Shown here in pieces: positions 8,819-17,184 of a stretch of DNA of 64,000 nt. A program made the position numbers and the translations under genes. The notes under the pieces were generated by a model. It was not told the DNA's origin. It did not search any database and saw only the letters and a list, made by a program, of their open reading frames with translations. The DNA comes from Bacteroidota bacterium (GTDB taxonomy: Bacteria; Bacteroidota; Bacteroidia; Chitinophagales; Chitinophagaceae): assembly GCA_947454025.1 (NCBI GenBank), contig CANGIZ010000001.1:1-64000 (forward strand). The letters are read 5' to 3'. Numbering within the stretch: position 1 is the first letter of the stretch; every line of letters starts with the position of its first letter.

Positions 8819-9802
8819 CGAATATAAAGATTGTAAAGAGGCCTGTAAAATATCATTTTTATGGGCCTCAAATATTTCTAGCCTATCCTTAGGTAATTTT
8901 AATACATAGGTCTTTCCTGTTCCAACAATATTGTCGAATTTAGGATTCAATAATGACAATTCTTTTTCAATAATATTTAGATACTGCGCAATAACAGCAA
9001 TACGGAATCGACCACTCACGCTTACTTCAGCATAATTGGTTTGCAATAAAATACTAGGCCCTTTTGTTTTATCGATCGCATCTAGTTTTCCTCTTTCATC
9101 GAACGCTGTCGTTTTATCGAACGCTCTCGCGTTCTCTTCTTCCATTACATAATGCGTAGCGATAAATTTCTTAACATGATTGCGCGTTTCCAATGGCAGT
9201 TCATACTGTAATTCCCAAAAATCTTTTGTCCCTTTTTTCTTAATAGCCTGTCTTACTCTACCTGCTCCCCCATTATAGGCAGCAACGACCAATAACCAGT
9301 CTCCAAATTCTTTATATAGTTCTTTTAGGATAGTGGCTGCCGCTTGCGTGCTTTTATAATAATCGGTACGCTCATCGTTAGGTGTTAATTTAAGTCCGAG
9401 TCGAGTAGCTTCATCGGGCATGATTTGCCATGGACCTACTGCCCCTGCCCAAGAAATTAAATTGGAACTTAAATGACTTTCAATGACACTTAAATATTTT
9501 AGCTGTACAGGAATACCATTGCTTATTAAAATTGCATCGTACAAATTAAAATATGGCTTGGCCCAAGTTTTCATACGCATCAATTCAGGGCCTTGTTTAT
9601 CCATATAGGATTGTATAAAGCTAATGGCCTTAGGATTAAGTTGAAACTGAAAAGGCTTATTTGGATCCTCGGTTGACGTGATTTTAAATAAGCTCGAAAA
9701 TCCTACACGTTGTAATTGTAATGAATCAGCAACTACTTTCTTGTCCTGTGCAAATATGGGAACAAATATATAAAGGCAAATAAACAATAAGAGTATTCGC
9801 AT
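8807..9802 (-). CDS. Lytic murein transglycosylase (SLT domain, MltD-like)
   Basis: 331 aa. Signal peptide ends at FVPIFAQ. The SLT goose-lysozyme-like domain (about 95-240) starts at IPVQLKYLSVIESHLSS, where the Glu is the likely catalytic acid, and continues with AVGPWQIMP and VVAAYNGGAGRV. It would cleave the MurNAc-GlcNAc bond in periplasmic peptidoglycan to give 1,6-anhydro ends. The C-terminal ~90 residues may be a degenerate LysM-like segment but I see no clear repeat. It is 10 bp downstream of gatA and probably co-transcribed. Confidence 0.88.
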   Translation of the reverse strand: MRILLLFICLYIFVPIFAQDKKVVADSLQLQRVGFSSLFKITSTEDPNKPFQFQLNPKAISFIQSYMDKQGPELMRMKTWAKPYFNLYDAILISNGIPVQLKYLSVIESHLSSNLISWAGAVGPWQIMPDEATRLGLKLTPNDERTDYYKSTQAAATILKELYKEFGDWLLVVAAYNGGAGRVRQAIKKKGTKDFWELQYELPLETRNHVKKFIATHYVMEEENARAFDKTTAFDERGKLDAIDKTKGPSILLQTNYAEVSVSGRFRIAVIAQYLNIIEKELSLLNPKFDNIVGTGKTYVLKLPKDRLEIFEAHKNDILQASLQSLYSIKE

Positions 9803-9812
9803 GCAATTGCAA

Positions 9813-11243
9813 TTATTTGTTGTCCATTAATTGATGTGCAAATTGTAATAAGGCAGTCTCATTAAAAGAAGCGCTCATTACTTGCAATCCGAAAGGCATT
9901 CCATTGCTATGTTTAAATAATGGAATGGATATTGCAGGAATTCCAACTAAGTTCGCATACACAGTATAAATATCTGCTAAAAACATTTCTGTTGCAGAAT
10001 GGTTGTTCTCCCCTAATTTAAATGCAGGACTAGGTACAGTTGGAGAAACCAGTATATCATATTTTGAAAATAAATCCGTAGTAAGATCTACTAACTTTCT
10101 TCTCACTTGTTGCGCTTTGGTAAAATAAGCGTCAAAATATCCAGCACTCAAAACAAAAGTGCCCAATAAAATTCTTCTTTGTACTTCCTCACCAAAACCT
10201 TCGGTTCTTGATTTTTTATATAAGTCGGTAAGATCTTCAATTTTATCTTTAGTGCGATGTCCAAATTTAATGCCATCAAATCGAGATAAATTACTAGATG
10301 CTTCAGCCGTAGTCAGTACGTAATAAGTAGGTACTAAATAAGATAACAAACTAAAATCAATAGCTTCTACTTGGTATCCTTTTGCAGACAAAGAAGCAAG
10401 ATAGTCTTCGGTTTGTTTTTTGATTTCAGGATCCAAACCAGGATGTGACAAAGTCTCTTTAAAATAAGCTACTTTCTTTGGTGAAGCTTCTGCTAACAAC
10501 GCATTGTAATTAGGCACTTGTTTTGTTGAAACAGTACTATCAAAATCATCAGCACCTGCAATCACTTCTAATACCAAAGCTGCATCTTGCAACGTATGAG
10601 AAAAAATACCCACTTGGTCAAAGGAAGATGCGTAGGCAATTAAACCATATCTTGAAATACGACCATAACTTGGCTTTAATCCAACAACACCACAAAAATC
10701 AGCTGGCTGGCGAACAGATCCACCTGTATCTGAACCCAAGCTTACCATACATAAGTTAGCTTGAATAGCAACGGCTGATCCTCCCGAAGAACCACCTGGA
10801 ACTCGGCTTGTGTCTAATGCATTTTTAACGGGACCGAAAGCGGAATTTTCATTGCTACTTCCCATCGCAAATTCATCACAGTTTTGACGGCCAATAATAA
10901 TGGCACCTTCGTCTAATAATTTTTGAACTGCAGTAGCAGAATAAACAGCGGTGTAATTTTCTAAAATTTTAGAAGCTGCACTTACTTTATGCCCATTGTA
11001 ACATAACACGTCTTTAATTCCTACAACAACTCCATGTAATTTTCCCAAAGCTTTACCAGATGCTTGTTGCGCATCCAATTCAGCGGCACGAAATTTTGCC
11101 TCCTCCGAGAAAACTTCTAAAAAAGAATTCAGGTGTTGGTGCTGGTTAATTTGATCCAAGAAAAAATTAACCGCTTGGATACAAGACGTCTCACCAGCTA
11201 CTAATGAAGCATGGTAGTCTTTGATTGTATTAAAACGAAACAA
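9813..11243 (-). CDS. gatA: Glu-tRNA(Gln)/Asp-tRNA(Asn) amidotransferase subunit A
   Basis: 476 aa amidase-signature protein. It releases ammonia from glutamine for transamidation of misacylated tRNA in the GatCAB complex. Catalytic Lys lies in GVVVGIKDVL (about 75). The Ser-rich core is PGGSSGGSAVAI with SLGSDTGGSVRQPA (about 150-180), giving the Ser-cisSer-Lys triad. An in-frame TAG lies two codons upstream and no Met occurs before residue 126, so the start must be the TTG at 11243. gatB and gatC are not in the window. It follows tatA by 61 bp. Confidence 0.95.
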   Translation of the reverse strand: MFRFNTIKDYHASLVAGETSCIQAVNFFLDQINQHQHLNSFLEVFSEEAKFRAAELDAQQASGKALGKLHGVVVGIKDVLCYNGHKVSAASKILENYTAVYSATAVQKLLDEGAIIIGRQNCDEFAMGSSNENSAFGPVKNALDTSRVPGGSSGGSAVAIQANLCMVSLGSDTGGSVRQPADFCGVVGLKPSYGRISRYGLIAYASSFDQVGIFSHTLQDAALVLEVIAGADDFDSTVSTKQVPNYNALLAEASPKKVAYFKETLSHPGLDPEIKKQTEDYLASLSAKGYQVEAIDFSLLSYLVPTYYVLTTAEASSNLSRFDGIKFGHRTKDKIEDLTDLYKKSRTEGFGEEVQRRILLGTFVLSAGYFDAYFTKAQQVRRKLVDLTTDLFSKYDILVSPTVPSPAFKLGENNHSATEMFLADIYTVYANLVGIPAISIPLFKHSNGMPFGLQVMSASFNETALLQFAHQLMDNK

Positions 11244-11304
11244 AGGCTAGATGTTAAATGATAAAGTAATAGAGATAATAAAGAAAATAAAAAACGGATA
11301 AAAA

Positions 11305-11496
11305 CTATTTAGCAGCTTTCTCGTCTTTTTCGTTGATACCGTCTTCTAATTCTTTTTTCACATTGTTTTTAGCATCGTTGAATTCACGGATACCTTTACC
11401 CAAACCCTTCATAAATTCAGGGATTTTTCTTCCGCCAAACATTACTAAAATCACTACACCAATAATTAATAATTCTTGAAATCCTAAGTTACCCAT
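11305..11496 (-). CDS. tatA: Twin-arginine translocase subunit TatA/TatE
   Basis: 63 aa. One N-terminal membrane helix (about 5-22), the FGGRKIPEFMKGLGKGIREF hinge and amphipathic helix (about 20-40), and a charged tail. TatA oligomers form the passage for folded proteins in the Tat pathway. No tatC is nearby. It heads a likely tatA-gatA-transglycosylase transcript. Confidence 0.95.
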   Translation of the reverse strand: MGNLGFQELLIIGVVILVMFGGRKIPEFMKGLGKGIREFNDAKNNVKKELEDGINEKDEKAAK

Positions 11497-11578
11497 AACG
11501 TTAAATTTAGAATATTAAAGGTAAGGTAATTCTAAAACAGAAACCTGAATTTTTATATAATTAAGGCAATTATAAGCA

Positions 11579-11615
11579 CAAAAAAGCGGATCCCGAAAAG
11601 TCCGGAATCCGCTTT
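11579..11615 (-). terminator. Intrinsic terminator after rplS
   Basis: On the minus strand an AAAGCGGAT...ATCCGCTTT hairpin with a CTTTT loop and minor interruptions is followed by a six-T run ending in TTTTTTGTG. It lies 39 bp past the rplS stop and separates it from tatA. Confidence 0.85.
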
Positions 11616-11653
11616 GTATAAATTGGATCAAAAAGGTTTTAACCCCTTGAGTA

Positions 11654-12004
11654 CTAGAATCTTTTTTCCTTGATACGAGCGCTCTTACCACTACGATCAC
11701 GTAAGTAGTATAATTTAGCACGACGTACTTTACCAGACTTATTTAACACGATACCATCGATGTTTGGAGATAAGAAAGGGAATAAACGCTCTACACCTAC
11801 ACCATCAGAGATTTTACGAACAGTAAAAGAAGCTGTAGCACCGTTTCCTTGTGTTTTGATTACATCACCACGGAAACTTTGGATACGCTCTTTACCACCC
11901 TCTACAATCTTGTAGTTTACGGTAATATTATCACCAGCTTTAAATGCTGGGTATTCTTTTTTTGCTGTCAATTGCTCGTGTACGAACTTTACTGCTTCGC
12001 TCAT
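11654..12004 (-). CDS. rplS: 50S ribosomal protein L19
   Basis: 116 aa, full length. It sits at the 30S-50S interface. Typical motifs: [13 protein letters not shown] (about 20-33), a [10 protein letters not shown] stretch, and the C-terminal [16 protein letters not shown]. It is monocistronic here, with a perfect -7 box and its own terminator. The usual rimM-trmD neighbours are absent. Confidence 0.97.
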   Translation of the reverse strand: MSEAVKFVHEQLTAKKEYPAFKAGDNITVNYKIVEGGKERIQSFRGDVIKTQGNGATASFTVRKISDGVGVERLFPFLSPNIDGIVLNKSGKVRRAKLYYLRDRSGKSARIKEKRF

Positions 12005-12026
12005 AATTCTTGTTTTTTGCGGACGG

Positions 12027-12034
12027 CAAAGGTA
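12027..12034 (-). promoter_or_regulatory. -7 box for rplS
   Basis: TACCTTTG on the minus strand, a perfect TAnnTTTG match, 22 bp from the ATG. Predicted leader is about 15-18 nt. Confidence 0.6.
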
Positions 12035-12106
12035 GGCGAACCCTTACTATTATCCAAATTATTTCAATCAAATATTAAATTCCAGGCTTTTTAGGCCATT
12101 TTACGT

Positions 12107-13672
12107 CTATCTAGCGATGTTTACAGCTCTCTTTTCACGGATAACTGTCACCTTAATTTGACCAGGATAGGTCATTTCAGTCTGAATTTTCTGTGCAATT
12201 TCGAAGCTTAATTGGTCTGAAGACTGATCGGTTACCTTTTCGGCCTCTACAATCACCCTTAATTCACGACCCGCTTGGATCGCATAGGCTTTTTCAACAC
12301 CCTGATAATTCATGGCTAAGTTTTCTAAGTCCTTGATTCTCTGAATGTATTGTTGCATAATTTCTCTTCTCGCACCTGGTCTTGCACCACTAATGGCGTC
12401 ACAAGCCTGAATAATTGGAGAAATTACATATTGCATTTCCATTTCATCGTGGTGGGCACCAATGGCATTTACCACCGCTGGATTTTCACCGTATTTCTCG
12501 GCTAATTTAGCCCCTAATAATGCGTGGCTCAATTCTGTCTCCTCGTCTGGTACTTTACCAATATCGTGCAGTAAACCTGCTCTCTTAGCCAATTTAGGAT
12601 TCATACCCAATTCAGCTGCCATGATACCACATAAGTTTGCAGTTTCACGTGAGTGCATTAATAAGTTTTGTCCATAAGAGCTACGGAAACGCATCTTACC
12701 TACAATACGGATTAACTCTTTATGTAAACCATGAATTCCTAATTCAATAACGGTACGCTCCCCTATCTCTACAATTTGCTCTTCTAATTGACGACGCGTT
12801 TTCTCCACCACTTCCTCGATACGTGCAGGGTGAATTCGGCCATCCGCCACTAAACGCTGTAATGATAAACGCGCAATTTCACGACGCAATGGATCGAATG
12901 AAGAAAGTAAGATCGCTTCTGGAGTATCATCTACAATTAAGTCCACACCCGTAGCAGCTTCAATCGCACGAATGTTACGACCCTCACGACCAATGATTTG
13001 ACCTTTCATTTCATCGGACTCTAAGTTAAACACAGTAACCGTGTTTTCGATAGCCACCTCAGCAGCTGTACGTTGAATAGATTGAATAATAATTTTTCTA
13101 GCTTCTTTGTTGGCCTTTTGTTTAGCGTCTTCAATAATATCTTGTTGTATAGACAAAGCCTGTGTTTGCGCTTCGTTCTTAAGACTTTCAATTAATTGTT
13201 GCTTAGCATCCTCGGCACTTAAATTAGCGATTTTTTCCAAGCGACGAATATGCTCTTCTTGGTGCTTTTCTAATTCGGTGCGTTTAATGTTTACTAAATC
13301 AATTTCACGATTTAATTTTTCTTTAATTACATCATTGTCTTTGATTTGTTTGTCCAAAGCAGCCACTTTAGAATTGATATTCAATTCGTTTTGCTTAATT
13401 CTATTTTCTGCTTCACCAATTTTTTTGTTGCGCTCTAAAATTTCACGATCGTGATCGGCCTTTAATTGCACAAAGCGTTCTTTAGCCTCTAACTGCTTTT
13501 CTTTTTTAACAGTTTCAGCTCTTAATTCTGCTTCTTTTAAAATGCTTGCAGCTTGTGCTTCCGCATCTTCTATTTGTTTTTTGGTATTACGTGCAAATAC
13601 TAATTTGCCTACTAGGAGTCCGCCCACTAGCGAAGAAGCTCCTATGATGATCAATAATATTGATTGGTCCAT
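12107..13672 (-). CDS. rny: Ribonuclease Y
   Basis: 521 aa. N-terminal membrane anchor (about 5-22), long charged coiled coil (about 30-200), KH RNA-binding domain (about 205-270, with [13 protein letters not shown]) and an HD phosphohydrolase domain carrying the metal-binding HDIGK (about 365). It starts mRNA decay at the membrane in many bacteria. It lies downstream of zapA and the probable 6S RNA. No -7 box is evident after the putative 6S terminator, so read-through may drive it. Confidence 0.95.
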   Translation of the reverse strand: MDQSILLIIIGASSLVGGLLVGKLVFARNTKKQIEDAEAQAASILKEAELRAETVKKEKQLEAKERFVQLKADHDREILERNKKIGEAENRIKQNELNINSKVAALDKQIKDNDVIKEKLNREIDLVNIKRTELEKHQEEHIRRLEKIANLSAEDAKQQLIESLKNEAQTQALSIQQDIIEDAKQKANKEARKIIIQSIQRTAAEVAIENTVTVFNLESDEMKGQIIGREGRNIRAIEAATGVDLIVDDTPEAILLSSFDPLRREIARLSLQRLVADGRIHPARIEEVVEKTRRQLEEQIVEIGERTVIELGIHGLHKELIRIVGKMRFRSSYGQNLLMHSRETANLCGIMAAELGMNPKLAKRAGLLHDIGKVPDEETELSHALLGAKLAEKYGENPAVVNAIGAHHDEMEMQYVISPIIQACDAISGARPGARREIMQQYIQRIKDLENLAMNYQGVEKAYAIQAGRELRVIVEAEKVTDQSSDQLSFEIAQKIQTEMTYPGQIKVTVIREKRAVNIAR

Positions 13673-13691
13673 TGTTTACATCTTGTTGTTT

Positions 13692-13832
13692 AAAAAAAAT
13701 CATACTGCCCCTTTTTCGATTTGAAATATTATAGCTAATACGTTGATAGTCATCTAAGCGGCGAAGATTAGGATCATTACAGCAAGACAACCCATTACGA
13801 TTTAATATAATGCGTCAAAGGTTCAGCTACGA
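13692..13832 (-). ncRNA. ssrS: Probable 6S-like RNA between zapA and rny
   Basis: A ~210-bp gap after zapA has no credible ORF. On the minus strand CTG-AA-CCTTT (13826-13817) can pair with AAAGG-GG-CAG (13714-13705), giving a closing stem with one internal loop. It encloses a mostly single-stranded ~100 nt with short inner hairpins, followed by an eight-U tract (13699-13692). A 6S RNA gene next to zapA is a known arrangement in several bacterial groups. Boundaries are approximate, and the class is inferred from position and outline, not a model search. Confidence 0.5.
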
Positions 13833-13883
13833 AGATAAACAAATAATGGATTGCGTGGTGGAAAATGAACCAGGACCTGTGAA

Positions 13884-14198
13884 TTAGTTCCCAGAAACCA
13901 CTTTTTCGATACTTGCAGTGAGACTATCGATTTGATTTTGAAGGCTTTCCAACTCATATAGGTTCTGACCATTGGATTGCTGTTCGGTCGTAAACCATAA
14001 AAGCACCATGGAGATGTAGTCCTGCATGTCCTTCCCAGCATAAAGATTCTTGAACTCTACCATTTTTTGGTTAATGATAGCCGCTGTTTTACGCACTGCT
14101 TCTTCGTCCTTAGGGGCGATTCTCACCCTGTAAGTACGATCGGCAATCGTAATATTTACAGGAATCATTTCGTTGGGATTGCTTATTTGTGAAGACAT
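13884..14198 (-). CDS. zapA: Cell division protein ZapA
   Basis: 104 aa. N-terminal beta-rich part (about 12-50: VNITIADRTYRVRI, RKTAAIINQKM) followed by a C-terminal coiled coil. ZapA bundles FtsZ filaments at the division site. It is 31 bp downstream of a coiled-coil gene, and probably transcribed with pheT as pheT - coiled coil - zapA. Confidence 0.88.
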   Translation of the reverse strand: MSSQISNPNEMIPVNITIADRTYRVRIAPKDEEAVRKTAAIINQKMVEFKNLYAGKDMQDYISMVLLWFTTEQQSNGQNLYELESLQNQIDSLTASIEKVVSGN

Positions 14199-14229
14199 GC
14201 TTATAAATTAGGATGATATAGAGAGCTCA

Positions 14230-14520
14230 TTAAGGATTCAAATTGCTAATGCTGTGGTCTATTTCTTTAATATACTGGTCGATCTTTTTTACCAATTTTG
14301 CTTTTTCAGCGGGATCCATGCTTGCCCCTTGGTTCATTAGGGCCGCAGTTAATTGAGCCTGCCCTTCTTTCACTTTCTGCTCTAAATCCTGTTGAACCGA
14401 AAGTTGTTGCGTCGCAGCCATTTTTAATTGATGATTTTCTTTTTCCAATTGGGCATACTGCTTTAATAAAGCGGAAAGCTTTTCTTGCAAATTTGCTATG
14501 GAATTATGTAAATCAACCAT
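14230..14520 (-). CDS. Small coiled-coil protein, ZapB-like position
   Basis: 96 aa, almost entirely a predicted coiled coil with regular Leu/Ile/Ala heptads from residues 3-60, then a short second helix. No catalytic motif. Its place between pheT and zapA suggests a partner of ZapA in division. The E. coli ZapB comparison rests on shape and location only. Confidence 0.75.
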   Translation of the reverse strand: MVDLHNSIANLQEKLSALLKQYAQLEKENHQLKMAATQQLSVQQDLEQKVKEGQAQLTAALMNQGASMDPAEKAKLVKKIDQYIKEIDHSISNLNP

Positions 14521-14555
14521 TGATCACCAGGTATTAAATAGATAATTGAATATAG

Positions 14556-16967
14556 TTATTTTCTAATTTCTGCTTGGATATTTTTCTCAAACAGTTGAAT
14601 CAGCTTTTTCATCATAGGTTCCATTTCTGCATCCGTTAATGTTTTATCCGCAGCATTAAAAACAAAATTAATGGCTACTGATTTTTTCCCTGCACCTAAC
14701 TTATCACTTTCAAAAATATCGAATACACGTGTCGCACTTAGCGCGGCCAATTTAGCTTCTACGATACATGCTTCAATTGCTTCGTAAGGCGTTGCTTTGT
14801 CAATCACCAATGCTAAATCTCTTTCAACAGAAGGATATTTAGACACTTCCTTATATACTACATGTTTGCTTTGATATGCATTTAACAACGCTGCCAAATC
14901 AAAATTAATATAATACACCGATTGCTTAATACCAAAAACTTGCAGCTTTTTACTGCCTTGCATTTCCAAATGACCAATCGTCTTTTTATTCCAAACCAAT
15001 TCAGTCAATCCATTGGCATTTGTTTTTTCTTGCACTCCTTTAATTCCCAATAATTCAACTATCGCTTTTGCAATTCCTTTTGCAACAAAATAATCCTGGT
15101 CAGTTCCTTTTGTTCTCCAACCATCAGCCTGTTGTTTTCCAGAAAGATAAATGGCCAATTGTTCGGCTTCGTAATATTTACCAGCGTTCGACTTTCCGTA
15201 TACTTTACCCATTTCAAAAAACGAAATGGCATTGTTTTGTCTATTTAAGTTATAAGCAATGGTTTCCAACCCTGTCTCTAACATACTAGGTCGCATCACA
15301 TCTAAATCGGCACTTAAATTATTCAACATTTTTACCGATGAAGCAATCACTTCCTCGCTAAAATACGCACTGTTGGTAATAGAGTTGGTCAAAATTTCGG
15401 TAAAGCCACGACCCACTAAATAGTTGGCAATTTTCTCTTTGAATTTTTCTTTTTGTTCCAATGGATCAATCGATGGACTCATTGTAATGGAACTTGGTAT
15501 TTCAATATTATCCAACCCATCAATACGCAATACTTCTTCCACTAAATCGGCAGGCAAACTTATATCAGGCTTATGATGCGGAACTGCCACTTCAATACTT
15601 TCTGCAGCTTCTTTTATTATTTCGAAACCTAAACTCGTTAAAATTATTTTTACTTTTTCGGCAGGATATAATTTACCACTTAACTTTTTCAAATAAGCAT
15701 AGGTCAATACCACTGTTTTTTTAGTAGCCGGGCTTGGATAAACATCTACCACCTCGCTACATTTACCACCTGCTAACTCTTGAATCATTTGAGCAGCACG
15801 CTCTAATACATTCACTGTACCTGCAATATCCACGCCTTTCTCAAAACGAGTGGCAGCATCGGTTCTAAGGCCATGGTGTAATGAAGTTTTACGCACATGT
15901 ATATTTTCAAACCAAGCACTTTCTAAAAATAAATTTTTTGTATTGGCAGACACTCCACTTTTTAATCCGCCAAACACACCTGCAATACACAATGGCTTTT
16001 CGCTATCGCTAATCATTAAATCATTCGCAGCTAATTTACGCTCTGTGCCATCTAGTGTAACAAATAAAGTACCTGCTGGATATTTTTTAACCACCACGGT
16101 TGCATCCTTAATTTGGTCCGCATCAAATGCATGCAATGGTTGTCCTGTTTCATGTAAAATATAATTGGTGATGTCTACAATATTATTAATACTGCGTACC
16201 CCAATGGCGTTTAATTTGTTTTTTAACCAGCTAGGAGATTCTTTCACCACCACACCTTCAATCACCATACCACTATATCTTGCGCATGCTTTTTGATCTT
16301 CAACAATCACTTTAAAAGGCTTTACAGTAGCGTCTTTTGTGGCATTTGATTTAAATGGACTTACTGCTTTTGTTGGCGTTTCATGATAGGATAAATAAGC
16401 GCACACATCTTTAGCAACACCATAATGACTCATGGCATCCATTCTGTTCGGCGTTAAACCAATTTCATACACCCAGTCTTGATAATATTCATATAAATCT
16501 GCAACAGGAGTGCCTGCTTTTATATTGGCATCTAAAACAATAATCCCACCATGGTCATCACTCAATCCAATTTCATCTTCGGCACAAATCATTCCCTCAC
16601 TCTCTTCACCTCTAATTTTTGCCAACTTCATTGTAATGCCCGCCTCCGCATTTTTTGGATAAATAGTAGTACCCACCGAAGCAACCACTACTTTTTGACC
16701 CAATGCCACATTGCTAGCACCACAAACAATATTTAATGGACGATCTCCTCCAATATTGACCTTTGTTAATTTTAATTTATCGGCATTCGGATGCTGACTT
16801 AACTCCACCACTTCTCCCACTACCAAACCGGCAAGTCCCCCTTTGAAATTTTCAATTTTTTCCAAAGATTCCACTTCTAATCCAATCGAAGTCAATATAG
16901 TAGATAATTGTTCTGGGCTAATCGTTTTTGGTAAATATTCACTCAGCCAGTTGTAACTAATGGTCAT
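14556..16967 (-). CDS. pheT: Phenylalanine-tRNA ligase subunit beta
   Basis: 803 aa, full length. N-terminal tRNA-binding OB fold (about 40-155; GLVVGEVVE, HPNADKLKLTKV), B3/B4 editing domain (about 210-400), B5 domain (about 405-480), a synthetase-like core (about 490-690) and a C-terminal anticodon-binding FDX-ACB domain (about 710-803; SKYPSVERDLALV). It works as an alpha2beta2 enzyme with PheS, which is not in the window. Perfect -7 box upstream; divergent from dnaB. Confidence 0.97.
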   Translation of the reverse strand: MTISYNWLSEYLPKTISPEQLSTILTSIGLEVESLEKIENFKGGLAGLVVGEVVELSQHPNADKLKLTKVNIGGDRPLNIVCGASNVALGQKVVVASVGTTIYPKNAEAGITMKLAKIRGEESEGMICAEDEIGLSDDHGGIIVLDANIKAGTPVADLYEYYQDWVYEIGLTPNRMDAMSHYGVAKDVCAYLSYHETPTKAVSPFKSNATKDATVKPFKVIVEDQKACARYSGMVIEGVVVKESPSWLKNKLNAIGVRSINNIVDITNYILHETGQPLHAFDADQIKDATVVVKKYPAGTLFVTLDGTERKLAANDLMISDSEKPLCIAGVFGGLKSGVSANTKNLFLESAWFENIHVRKTSLHHGLRTDAATRFEKGVDIAGTVNVLERAAQMIQELAGGKCSEVVDVYPSPATKKTVVLTYAYLKKLSGKLYPAEKVKIILTSLGFEIIKEAAESIEVAVPHHKPDISLPADLVEEVLRIDGLDNIEIPSSITMSPSIDPLEQKEKFKEKIANYLVGRGFTEILTNSITNSAYFSEEVIASSVKMLNNLSADLDVMRPSMLETGLETIAYNLNRQNNAISFFEMGKVYGKSNAGKYYEAEQLAIYLSGKQQADGWRTKGTDQDYFVAKGIAKAIVELLGIKGVQEKTNANGLTELVWNKKTIGHLEMQGSKKLQVFGIKQSVYYINFDLAALLNAYQSKHVVYKEVSKYPSVERDLALVIDKATPYEAIEACIVEAKLAALSATRVFDIFESDKLGAGKKSVAINFVFNAADKTLTDAEMEPMMKKLIQLFEKNIQAEIRK

Positions 16968-16990
16968 ATAAGCACTTTAATGTATAGCTT

Positions 16991-16998
16991 CAAAAATA
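16991..16998 (-). promoter_or_regulatory. -7 box for pheT
   Basis: TATTTTTG on the minus strand, a perfect TAnnTTTG match, 23 bp before the ATG at 16967. Predicted leader about 17 nt. The CCCTAAA motif copy at 17022-17029 lies just upstream of this promoter. Confidence 0.55.
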
Positions 16999-17042
16999 AG
17001 CAATTTTTTGGCCCCTAACCTACCCTAAAGTGAATAACCCCA

Positions 17043-17078
17043 ATTTTAGGGTGCAAAACAGGTGCATAACCCTAAAAT
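17043..17078. repeat. Perfect 10-bp inverted repeat in the pheT-dnaB intergenic region
   Basis: ATTTTAGGGT (17043-17052) and ACCCTAAAAT (17069-17078) are separated by 16 bp. Further partial copies lie at 17022-17029 (ACCCTAAA) and 17143-17151 (ATTTTAGGG). That makes four copies in 217 bp of otherwise empty sequence between divergent genes. The layout suggests an operator. No -7 box consensus was found for dnaB. Confidence 0.6.
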
Positions 17079-17184
17079 CATGTGCATTGCCGATGAAGCG
17101 ATTTGTGGATATCCAAAGTTCAAAATAAATTTCATGATCTCCATTTTAGGGCTGATTTTCGCAGTAAGAAAACAGTGATTTTAT

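Noticed and set aside
13542-14041. Small ORFs over the rny-zapA gap
   Set aside because: They overlap rny or zapA or cross the putative 6S structure, with no recognisable product.
17040-17160. Replication origin beside dnaB
   Set aside because: The repeats are not DnaA-box-like (TTATCCACA), there is no dnaA or dnaN, and no AT-rich unwinding element stands out beyond the local base composition.
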